From Coffea arabica (taxonomy: Eukaryota; Streptophyta; Magnoliopsida; Gentianales; Rubiaceae), in assembly GCF_036785885.1 (NCBI RefSeq), contig NC_092326.1, positions 38,898,287 through 38,962,286 of the forward strand: 64,000 nt of DNA, written 5' to 3'. The notes beneath the pieces are model-generated. The model was not told where the DNA came from, made no database searches, and saw only the letters and a list, made by a program, of their open reading frames with translations. This document shows, piece after piece, positions 35,061-46,900 of the stretch. The translations under genes and the position numbers were made by a program. Position 1 is the stretch's first letter; each line of letters starts with the position of its first letter.

Positions 35061-35281
35061 GATAAACATGTTGATTAATAGAGTATTATAGTATTATATC
35101 ATGATATGTCGTACACTTCACCTATTTTACGCACGTATAACTTAGCTAATATTTGGAGAAAACTCTGTGCTGTAGAAAAGTGAGATGTAATATTTCTCTA
35201 GTACCAGCAGCACTAGCAATACTAGTAGTAGAAGTATGATTAATTTGAGAGGAAAATAAAAGGGCCTGATGCATCCGACCA

Positions 35282-35288
35282 TATATAA
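35282..35288 (+). promoter_or_regulatory. TATA box of the MYB gene
   Basis: TATATAA ends directly before an in-frame ATG (35289). Transcription would therefore start about 30 bases further on, excluding that ATG and supporting the start at 35364. Confidence 0.6.
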
Positions 35289-35363
35289 ATGATGATGACT
35301 TGTACTAATGAGTGTGGTGGTGAAGGAGGAAGAGTAGGTCTAGTAGTAATACTGGAGGAAGGC

Positions 35364-36627
35364 ATGGGCCATCACTGCTGCAGCAAACAGAAAGTCAAGA
35401 GGGGCTTATGGTCTCCTGAAGAAGATGAGAAGCTCGTTAAACACATAACTGCCCACGGCCATGGCTGTTGGAGTTCTGTTCCGAAACTTGCAGGTTGAAT
35501 TTGACCTTTGTATATGCTTTGCATCTTTATTCGTGCAGATGTAGATAGTTTTTCTTTTCACTTCTGACTAACTGGTCAAAGAAATTTGGTTTCTTGGTTG
35601 AGAATCGAATACAATTTGAAGTTTAATATGAGTTTTTGTTCCTCGTCTTAGAACAATGGTTCAGTTCTCTCTTTCTTTTTTCCTTTTTTTGGGCTTTTCC
35701 TGTTCTCGTTCCTCTCCAGCTTCTGGCCTTTCTGGCTCCTAATGATGGAATGTTGTTGCAGGGCTACAAAGGTGTGGGAAGAGTTGTAGATTAAGGTGGA
35801 TTAATTACTTGAGGCCAGATCTTAAAAGGGGTTCTTTTACTGAACAAGAAGAGAGGACAATTATTGATGTTCATAGGATTTTAGGCAACAGATGGGCACA
35901 GATAGCCAAACATTTGCCTGGAAGAACTGATAATGAGGTCAAGAACTTCTGGAATTCTGTGATCAAGAAGAAGCTCATTGCTCAAGGATTAGACCCCAAT
36001 ACTCATAATCTCCTGTCTCCTCATCAAACCAAAGCCAAGAACAATGGTAATACTATAAGCAAACTCAACTCTCATCATGACCAATCAGGTTCAGTTTTCA
36101 CCATGGATACTTCACCAGGAAACAAAGAAATCATCGATGCAAAATCGACGTTGTCTCTCCCGAGCTCATACATTAACTCATCCGCATTAAACGGAGCATC
36201 AACCATAGCAACATTTGAGTTCCAAAACCCTAGTAATCTTGCATGGACTGACCATGGAACTCACAGTTCTCATCAGCAATCTATGATGGAGTTTTCTAGC
36301 TGTTCTTCTATGGAAAGCACTCCAATTTCAACTTCTTCTTTACCTTCATCAGGGTTTGGGATTTTAGCTGAGAATTGCATGTGGGGTAATGGTTTTGAGC
36401 CATGCTTCGATCACGCTCCGCCGCAGCAGCAGCAGCAGCCGGAAAAGGTCAGTACTGATCAAGAAAAGGTGTACCGAGTGAGTAATCACGAGTTTAATGG
36501 TTGTCAGAATGCCGAGAATGGATTTGATAGCTCTAGCATCGACTTTGAGTTCATGGATTCGGCTCTAGTTCCTCCTGGAATGTATTGTAATGTGAATTCA
36601 ATGGATCAACTTGCATGGGATTGCTAG
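35364..36627 (+). CDS. R2R3-MYB transcription factor (MYB26/MYB61/MYB103-like group)
   Basis: This is a DNA-binding regulator in the nucleus. Related MYBs control secondary wall deposition and anther or epidermal features, but the exact orthologue is uncertain. Exons are 35364-35493 and 35762-36627, 331 residues. R2 spans about 14-61 with tryptophans 16, 36 and 56. R3 spans about 67-112 with F69 in place of the first tryptophan (normal for R3), then W88 and W107. The start [20 protein letters not shown] is typical of the group. The bHLH-interaction motif of R3 is absent. The C-terminal 200 residues are Ser/Asn-rich, with a Q5 run near 36424 and acidic patches near the end, as expected for an activation region. 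The usual first MYB intron splits the Gly codon after KLA; the second usual intron, inside R3, is missing. Confidence 0.95.
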
Positions 36628-37587
36628 ACATTTTGTACAAAATCATTTCAATTTTTTACTTTTTTGCGTGCTATATACTGTCTTCGATCACAAGCATCAA
36701 AGGGCAACAGATCTCTTTCAGATCATAGCTAGAGTTAGTTCTGATTCTAAGTTTCTGATATACTGGTTATATCACATATTGACAATTCTTTATGTTATGA
36801 AGTATGAGCCTTCTAACCATGTGGACTTCTGCAGCCATGTGCTAATGGGCTGCTGACCAAAGTAACCAAAGCTTTTACAATTCGTAAAAGTGCTTACATG
36901 CTTCTACCTTCTTCTAATTAACTTCATTAATATATGTTTTTGACTTTTGTGTACTAATTAGTAATCAATTTCTACGGTTTGGCACCTTTACGAAATCTCA
37001 TTGTTACATCCAAAGAAACTAGCTAGTCAGTTAGCAGATTGCATTACAATCGCCTGATCCTATTAACTTGCAGATCATATATATTATTCTGTTAAACAAG
37101 ATTGCTTTAGTCTTTTTCTTGGAATCTTTCTTCCAGTCACTTCTGCTTATGTGTAATCCAACCTACAAAAGAGAGAATAGAGGGCCGATCCAATTTGGAT
37201 TTCAGTACATAACAGTCACTCTAAAGTTGGTAGGGCGGAATATTATGGTACGTACGTGAGCATGGCTAAAGTTGAGTTGATGGGCATCTCCATGTTGAGT
37301 TGCTAAAACATTGCAATATTTGCCTAAATGTAGGAGATAAAACGTATTCAAACGTAAAGTAAACTTGGCTGTATAAGGAATATCGGCATTCATTCAGTGG
37401 GAGATATTGAAATATACTACGGTGGGTTGGATAGTAGAGCGAGAGACATTATAAATAAAAAATCGAATTCAAAACTTTTCACTTTCACTCAGAAAAAAAA
37501 AATATATGAATTGTGCAAGATCGTAAAACAAAATTATAAAATAAAATAACTATATAGGTGTTTCCATTAATTTTGGGGTGTAAACCA
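36628..37587. other. MYB 3' region and intergenic DNA
   Basis: The 3' untranslated region probably covers the first few hundred bases. Nothing else is supported. Confidence 0.5.
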
Positions 37588-37684
37588 TCATAAACTACAA
37601 GTTTCTTTGTTTTTTTTTTTTTTTTTATAATTGTCAATTGTCACTTCCTGCATTAACCTATTCAAAATCGTCACAAACTACAAG
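37588..37684 (-). mobile_element. Short A-tailed SINE 3' fragment with target-site duplication
   Basis: TCATAAACTACAAG (37588-37601) and TCACAAACTACAAG (37671-37684) flank a 69-base insert. On the minus strand it reads GCAGGAAGTGACAATTGACA, then an ATTATA link and an A tract of about 18. That tail resembles the GTAGGAATGACAATTGATA tail of the SINE at 54371-54662. Confidence 0.6.
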
Positions 37685-39082
37685 CTGTTTGCCTAGCCAA
37701 AGTTTCATTTGGTGAGTCCAATTAGTTGTCGACATAAGGCATGGATTTTGGATCCCTTGTTCAAAAATTTCTTTGTTGAGGTACCGACAGGCCTGCCCCA
37801 AAAAATCCAGTCGTAACTTTGGACCTAAACTATGATGCATCCTTTAAAAGCAAACTCGCCACTTCAACGAGTTTTGGCCAAACTAATCTACTTAGAAAGT
37901 AATTTCCTCCTTCAGATTTTGTTCCCTTGTCAATCGGAAAGATTTTATTCCCTTGTCAATCGATCTCCATCAAAAGAAAAGAATAAATTGTAAGTAGTTT
38001 CTTTCTTATGTTGTATAATTCTTTTTCTATATATTTGGTGCTCTACAGGCACACTATAGGCAGCAAACTAAGAAAGGAAAATAAATCCATATTAATTAAT
38101 GCTTTAAAATTATCAATTATCCCTTTAATGGCAATAGTTTTGCAAAGAAAATTTACCCCTTTTATGAGAACAATAACAACATATCTGCTCTTGTCTACTC
38201 TTATGGCAACAAACAGCAAATCCATGTATGTCACATATAATTATATCCTATCTTCTGACAATGTCGCTTTTATTTTTCCTCCTTAGCATTGTTCTTTGAT
38301 TGTTATATCACAAATTTCTTTCTTTATAAGTTGTTATATGCAATAACATAAATGATGATGAACTGCTGACTTTATACATTTCAAGAAGTTTGGGAAAACT
38401 CAGATAGTATAACACACTAGTGAGTAGTTCAAGATAATGATCATCATTTAATGAGTACTATAAAAGTTCCATTTTAAAGGAAAAAGGAAATGACAAAAAA
38501 AAAAATCTTGTATTGATTTTTTGTCTCGCTGTAGAGAATTGAAGCATGTCATAATAAGCACAAAAATTAACACCAAGGTTAGTTGATAGTCGACATTTGG
38601 AAGAGTTATCATTGTGCATTCTAAGAGTGAAAAATCATGAATTAATAGAATAGATCTCCAAAGATTTTTAGTTTATCTATATGGCGTTTCATCATACACA
38701 TGGCAAGAAATTTTTTATGACTATTTAAGAAATTTTCAAATATATTAAGAAATTCCTCAATGTAGACAATCAATAATAAATAGAGAAGAACTTTTATTCA
38801 CTTTAGAGTGTGTATACAAGTGGTAAATTTTGAACTATTAAAAATAATTGTGGGTTCATCTAATGTGAATTAGCAATTAAGCTCCTAAGAGTAGTTATTA
38901 ACATTTTAATGGGGATTGTACCTCTCAAAAAAAAAAAAACAAAAGATAACAGGAAAAGCTTAAGCGTGATTAGATTTTCTTATTTGAAGTCCACATCATG
39001 GCATCAAGTAGATTAACAGGGGAATAAATTTTGAAACTGCATTAGTTTGAAAATATTTTTTTAAGGAGAGGATTATCGTGGC
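37685..39082. other. Intergenic DNA
   Basis: No supported gene on either strand. Confidence 0.5.
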
Positions 39083-39967
39083 TAGACCTATCAATCGGGG
39101 CTAATGAATTAGGTTTTCATAAGCTCAATTTCAACTCATTTAATTTGTAACATCTTCAGGGTTCGGGCTATGAGTTTCGAATTAATAAATGTGAAATTCA
39201 TACTCAACTCACATAATATTCGGGTTGTGAGTCTTATTCGAGTTTAGCCCAAACTCACTTATTACTCCTTAATTTTCTTAATATAATTACTATAACTATT
39301 AAGTTCTAAAACCAATTTAACATTTACAAGATTGCAATACTAAAACTAAATATGAACAAGTAATAGTTTTTAAAAAGTATATAGACCAACAAATTTTGAA
39401 CAATATTTTTATCTAATTCATTCAAAATACATGAAAAATAGTAATAAAACATGTGGTCATAAGCTAATAAATTTTCAAAGGTTGAAACTTCTTTATAACC
39501 TTGTGATTTGAATCCAAACATGGTTGATGATTTGTGTTTCTAGACAAAATAAATAAATAAAAATCAACCAATATTATGCCAACACAAAAATTTACTCAAC
39601 CAATAAGAAAAGTTAGATATTCAGTTATGCATTACTAATATTGACTCTCAAGAAAACTGGTACAAGAGTCTTCAGATATATTTTTGTGTTTTGTAATTTA
39701 TCTATATTTAATATTTAGTAATAATATATTTGGATATATAATTATACACAATATTAAAATATAAATATCATACATATATATAGATAATTAAAGGGTCGGG
39801 CCTATGACGGATTTGAGTCTAATGAGATCCAAACTCGACTCATATTTAATTCAGACTTATTTTTAGGCTCAATCTCAAATCGACTCACTAAAAAGTTGGG
39901 TTAATGGGACTTTTTTTAGGGTCAAACGAGCTGAACTCGGACTAGTCCGGCCCCATTGACAGTCCTA
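39083..39967. mobile_element. Non-autonomous TIR DNA element, about 885 bp
   Basis: The left end starts TAGACCTATCAATCGGGGCT. The right end, read on the minus strand, starts TAGGACTGTCAATGGGGCCG, matching at about 14 of 20 positions. Internal subterminal blocks near both ends contain GGGCT..GAGTTTCG and CTCGACTCA-type words. Flanks ATCGTGGC and ATCAGGGC may be a decayed 8-base target duplication (hAT-like). There is no coding capacity. Confidence 0.45.
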
Positions 39968-40959
39968 ATCAGGGCAATAAACTCTTACTTCAACGATCCT
40001 CCAAAATAATTCTCTTACTTCAACCTTTATCACCTTATTTGGGCTCATACTCAAGGTAGTCCCAGATATCCCAAAGATCTAGCCCAACACAATTAATAGG
40101 GATTAGATTGCCACGACACTTCTTATTTGTAATTAGGTTACTATAAGGTCATGACTCGTCTCATGATTTCCTTTTTTTTTTTGCAAGGGTTTTCCTAACA
40201 GGTGCCTTGTGGGTATCGTTAACATACTTACAAATTAGCTAACCTAGCCCATATATATAAATAATAACAATTACTATTTTCTCTTACATTTATACACTTT
40301 TCCAAATTAATTTCCATACATTTATACATTTTCTCTAATTAGTCTTCTATTTCTAAAATTCTAACAACTGAAATATATGTTAACAGGTGCCCGTAGATTG
40401 ACCTTTTTTTTTAATATATCTTAAATTATATATCATACATCCGACCGTGACAATATAAGGTTAACTTTTAACTAATACGAATTATGTTAATGTGTGGGTA
40501 CATCTTATTTGAGATCAAGGGAGATAGTTTTAAAAGGATGGAAGAAGGCGTGGCCTTTGAAGGGTATTCATAATTCATAATCCTAAGCATATAATCAACC
40601 CATTGTCTTGTACACGCCTTTATGCCTTTTTAAGTTGCTTACCCTGAGAAGGCGTGAAAAGAAAATGCTCTAAATATGCCTGTTTATGAAATCGTGAGTC
40701 ATCTTTCCACTTTCAAATTTCGGTAGACCGGAAAAGACACAGGATCCATAGGCTTTCCTGGGCGGTGGCCACCTGGCAAAACTTCACCGTTCTCCTTCCC
40801 ATTAGATAGTAACGTTGGTGGTGTTGTCTTGTGGCGGAGTTGTCTTGAGTCAGCTGGTCAGACTAAGTACAACGTTGGAAGCGGCAAAAACACACACAAG
40901 TTCATATTCACTAGCACACAGAGAAAGACAACCAGGCTTCTTGCTGGGCTTCATCGAGA
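39968..40959. other. Intergenic DNA and promoter of the DCAF4-like gene
   Basis: AT-rich on the left, turning more GC-rich after 40735 toward the start codon. The promoter and leader are expected in the last 250 bases. No clear TATA box was seen. Confidence 0.45.
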
Positions 40960-43900
40960 ATGGCCAGAGGTTTTCTCTTCCCTACTGATTAGTAATTCGA
41001 ATTAAGCTAATGATTCTTGTACATTGAAATGAATTTGATTTGTGTACAATTAATTCTACAGAAATTGCGGGGTATTACTATGATGAGGAGAAGAAAAGGT
41101 TCTTCCCTACGCGTGGTCCAATTCCTGGGTCTTCTCGAAAGCGGAAATCAGAGTCTTCTTCTTCTGCTGACAAATCTCAAAAACCAGCCTCAGAATCGGA
41201 CCAGGTAAATTTTTTTCCTGGTTTATGTGAAGAAGCCTTTTTTTTCGGTTTATCGTTTTAAGGGCTTGCTCATTTTCTGTTAGTGCATTCTAAATTTCTT
41301 GATTTTCCTTGTTTGGTTCTGAGAAAAGTTTGGTTGAGAATTTGATTGCTGCTATAACGGAAGTTGGCAGTTGGAGTTGTGTTATTCATTTCCTTTCCCT
41401 TTTTTTTTGTAGTCAAATCCGTAAATCAAAAGGGAAAGCTGGAGATTTTACTGTTTAATTGTCAAACGAGACTTGATAAAAAAAAAAGGCAATGATGTTC
41501 TTGCAATTTAATTTTTTGTCTCGTTATTGAATCCACGACTTTTTAAGCTTGCTTTGGGAAGAAAGGAAGAGTTTAGCTTTTGAAGGAGGTTTTACAAGCA
41601 TCGAGCAGTCAAAAACTGCTTTGTCGAACACCTTTTTTTCCTGGTTCAATTACTGTTGTTGATGTGATTGTTAGCATTTCAATTTATGACTAGAATCTCA
41701 GAGCTCCAACATGGATTGTACTTTCTTGGTGCTGCTTTTGTTTTGCTATATTGCCTTGTTCAAAATGGTGATTGTGAGGTCTGGTTGAAGTTGAATGTAA
41801 TGTAGCAAGCTGGTAAGTGTGAGTTTGAAAGAGTTTATCAGATTTAAAGACACCATCTTTTCCAAGACGGAGTATGTCATGTTGAAGACAAATTTAATTG
41901 GGACATGTATCTAGTTGATTATCACTTACATATAAAGGCTTCAAAATGGTAGATAGCCTGTTATTATACATAGTACTGAAATGGAAAAGCTAACCTACTA
42001 TGTGACCATGTACATAAGTTTGTATTTTATAAAATTTAACTTATACAGGAGTATATGAGCATATATGCAATCATGTTACTTCAAAAAAAAAATTAAATGT
42101 GCACTTTGAATTACACTTCATTGTGTAGAGAACACAGTTTTTCCATATGTATCCTTTTCTTAAATGAAATTTCACAATGTGTTAAGTTTGCTTATGAAGC
42201 GGATTGTTTCTGGATTTTTTATTTCATATTGTACATTATTTTCTTTTAACTTGTGTTCTTAATCACATCTTGAGAATATCACGAGTGACCAATTGCTTCC
42301 AAACTTTGAGGATTTGGAAATTTGCTTTTTATCTGTACTTAGTTGTGGAAATGTTCCAAGAAAGTGTAATGTATTGGAATGTCTTAAGAGAAGTGTGACA
42401 GTGTTGGTTGGCAGCTAATGGCATATAGCCTGTAGATTGGGGCAACTTATGAATATATTGATCACCTTCCGATTCCGAATAATTTGTAAATAGAAAGGGA
42501 GATTCAAGGTTTTTTTTTTTGTCATGAAAGTTGGTGATATCAGCAACATGCAATGATTTTTTTTCTCTCTCTCTTTCCTCTCTAGCTTAGATGTCATTAT
42601 GCTTTCTCAGTTGTTATTTAGAATATCAGTGATGGGAATCCAACGAACTAGATGCATAGCTATGAGTTAACCTGCAAATCAATAGGTGGACTGATAAGCT
42701 TCTTCTTTTGATTTATTTTCTCCTATTATTAGTATATCTGAGTTGCTTAAAATGCTGTTTTTTTTTTCTTACTCTTTTGTTTGTGTTTTCGGATTCTGTT
42801 CTGTGATATAAGTTGTTTATTTATCTGTTCAGGCTAGAAGGACACAGAGTTGGATGAAAAGTAGGAGTAAGATACTTCAGTTCAGGGAGCTGTGCGGCAA
42901 CATAATCCCTTCCAGAAAAGGGAAATTTAATTTTCAAACTACATGCCAAAATAAACAAGCATCACAACCTCTGGTATGCTTCTCCAAGTCAGTTATCAAT
43001 AGAGATTTTTACATACCATTTCCAATTACCATGAGGTTGGATAAAACTAGACATGAATGGTGAAATGATTTGCACCTTAGATTTAGAGTTATTGTCAGTG
43101 TTGCACATTTGTGTATTCGGTTGACTTGATGGAGAATGTTTACCATATGATATCGTAGTGGTGTGCATGTGTATTTGCTTTCTTCATCTCTGCTTGCTCG
43201 ATTACAATGATTCTTTCCTACTAAAGATAAGTTTTAAGGAATCAATTAATCTCTTATGGTCTTTACTGCTTTCCATTTACAGTGCAGTAACTGAAGTGAC
43301 ACATCAGAAATAATTTTAAACCTCATAAAGAAACTAAGAAGATGTGCTTTCTTGTTGTTTAACTTCTGACTGTTTGAAAAGAGTAGGGAACATATTCTTA
43401 ATGTGTCAATAACGAAGTTATTCATTAGAGAGAAACTTGTTATGTATTAATTACTTAATAAGTTTTAAAATTCTGTAAACTGCTATACTTTCTTTCTTGT
43501 TTTTTTCCCCTGTCAAACAAGAGCTATGAGATTCTTTATCCATATTCTCTTGTTTTCCTATGCATTTAGATATGGAAGTATGGTCAGACCCAAAAGAAGG
43601 TTGACAACGTGGTGCAACAGATGAATATTGATATTGACACGCCAGCTGGCACATTGGAAACTGATATATTATTGGCTGGTGGTCTAAACGGTACATTGAG
43701 GTATCTTTGACATTGAATGTTGAATTGGATTTGTCTACTTATTTAACAAATTAATGAATAGTCTTTTGGGTTTTGCTTTCCCCTACATTTTTGAGAATTA
43801 TGTGCCTATTGATGAGACACTGACGACCAGTAGGCATGGAAGGCTCTTTTCAGGAGCACATTGCTTAATGGGAAAATGAACAAAAGGAAGTGAGGTATTT

Positions 43901-46900
43901 CTGCGTACAAATTGAAATTTAAGATGAATTAGTTGAGAGAAATACTGATAGATGGAGTAAATAAAGAAAAGAGGAAGTGAAAGGGGAGAAAAAATCTTGA
44001 GTTCTACAGATAATCAGGTAGTGATTCTAGTTTTGTGTCTGAAATCCCAAAACATAGACTAGTGTGGCTGTATGGGCTTTTCATATATATGACTGAAGAG
44101 AACTAGACCATTATAGGCCACAGAAACCTGTAGTCATTGGTCAAAGAAAGCTGATCACCCATCTTGCTTTTTTATATTGCCATGTGTAAGACCTACTCAG
44201 GCGACTCTATGCTTGCCAAATATGTTGACAATACTCTGGTATTGAACTTTCACAACGCTTAGTTGTTTGCCATTTACAATGTAAGGATTCCTTTGAAATA
44301 TTACTGTTCAGGAAACATTCAAGCATTTATTGGGAATTGTTACAAAGTGCTCTTTAATGTGTTGATTTCCGGACCTTTTTTTTCCAGTCTTTTCCTAGTT
44401 GGAAATGTTGAACAAGAATTTAATTATGAGATCGAATGTTCTCCGGAGCCAGTATGGCCTGTCAACAAGGTGCAGCAAACCGAATGCATAGCACCGCATA
44501 ATTTATGCATGCCTGTTCACGCTTCAATCTTTATGGGTTCTGACATAACTTGCATCAAGATGTTGCGGATGCCTGTTGACGGGGCTTTGACAAGGAATGT
44601 TTTGTATCCTTTGAAAACTTTTAGATATTCATTGGAGTTTGTGTGAGTATTTCTGGGGTGACAGTTCTGGTCTTTGTCTTACTGGTAACTCTTAGGTACT
44701 CCTAAGGTGGTTGATCTCAGCTGTTTTACGATAGGTAATGTGTTTTGCTGCAGGATCTCCATTGTTAACTTCATTTTATATGTTGCTGTTATGTTGAGCA
44801 ATTCACAAATTTTCTCTGTGGGATGCTCATTTCTTTGGTCTGTTTGTTTCTTTGTAGTTCAGACTAACCACCACTAGTTGATGCATTTTTTAATTTGCAA
44901 GTACATCAATCCGGGAGCTTATCTTGTTTAGATGCTTAGAACTTAAACAGCAGTATAATTTTTTGTTGCATGTGTACTCCTTGACAAATAAACCTAAGAA
45001 TAACTACTATGGGTTCTGGAGCATCTCGTGGAGTGGCATACATTATGGATGTGACTGCACCATTAGGATATTACTCAAGCACTTCAGAATCTCTTCGTCG
45101 GCTTGCTTCTTTTGAAAGTACAATTTGGGATGCAGATTGCAGCTATAATGGGGATAAAGTAGCGATTGGTAATTTCTAAGACTTGATCTTTGATTGAGAA
45201 CTTGTTTACTTTACAACGTTTCTATCTGTTGCAGTGTGAAATGCTTAGTTTACAAAATTAGTTACCTCACATCCATCAAGAATGCATTTAGCAAGATCAT
45301 CTGTTTTCTTTTCTTTCCACATAATGTGTTATAAAAATTCTCTATTTTCATCCTTTACTTTTATTCTGGTCAAATCTTTGGCTTCAGTATAAGCACAATC
45401 TAATTCCGCTTGAACATCAATTTTTATTCCTATCCACAAATGGTTATAATGAGGGAAAGAAAACGAAAAAAAAGAAGCCCATGTAATCTAATTCTTATTT
45501 CTGCTTTTGTGGAATGAATTCTTCATAGGTAATATGTAGACATCAAGCACTATAGCATAAACCAGAATGCATTTTATGGAGAAAAACTCCTTTTGACATT
45601 GTTTTTGACATTAGTGTGGCCTGAGTTTTCTGTTATTCTTTGATGATCTTTGTCCCTTACTTCTGGAGAGTTCCTCAATATCTTGTTGATTTGCAGCAAA
45701 GTATTTTCTTTATTCACCAGTAAAGTTTTTCCCTGTCTGCTTAAACAAATGTCATGTAACTGTCTTTTATATTGTCTTTGCATAAGTGGAGTAACTTGTA
45801 TCCTTCACCCCATGGGCAATTTCACTTATTATTGGCTTCTTATGCAAGACATATTTCCATAGCAGTATTTATTGATGTATGACATGTAAATACATATGTT
45901 TGTTGGAGTAATACTTCTTTCCTTTTTGCTACAGGTGCCAATCGTGGAGCTTTCTTAGTAAACGTAGAATCTCGAGTGGCATCACAGGTTTTGCACTGTA
46001 AAAGTGACGTTTTATCGCTACAACTTGATAATCCGGTAATTTGAATTGATTAATGGCTTTTTCTTAGATGCATAATGAAGTAGTTGCTCTCATCGCATGG
46101 CCTTTATATCGATTTGATAGTGGAATAGATCATATTTGCCACTTCTTAAAGAATTGTGATGCATGAACTTTATCAAGTTAATGGTGGCATAGATATCATA
46201 TTAGCCACTTCTCAAAGAATTGTGAAGTAATTACATGGCCTATGAAATTTAAGAAGCTGCCCGTTACATCCTTCCTAAGCATAGTGATCTGCTATGTTCT
46301 TCCTTTTTTTTTGGGTAGGAGATTTATTAAACATCAGTGTTGAGGTGCATATTATATCATCAATACAGATAGATCTGCCTGCTTTGCTACTTCAAAATTA
46401 TGTAGCAATCAGTAACGATACGCCAGTTTTTTAATAAGAGCTCCATTCCATAGCCATATCCTAGTTATATACTTCTAAATGTACCTCTCTGACATGCATT
46501 ACCGCACTTCCAACAATGGTAAGAGCAAAAACAGTTTTAGTTCTGAACATAATCATGTTTCTGGCCCTCCAACTGTGGTGAACTGGAACAGCTAATGAGA
46601 GCTTTTGCATGTTTCTAACATGCAAATATATTTTGATTAAAGTGCTCTCTAAACCAGCAAAGCTCAGTAGGCCAGCTCTGAACAACATTGTCAATCAGAC
46701 AAAAGACAAAAAAAAATATTTATTACATAGCATACATGTATCATCAGATTGATCTCCTCAGATCCGGAGTCTATCTTGCATAGCGAGCCTTTTTGGAATA
46801 AAAGCCTGAAAATGAAAGCAAACTCTGGGATTAAACTCTCTGACCAGACTAGTTTATGCCAAGCTACAGTAGATGCAACCCCTGATATTCCACATGTAGA

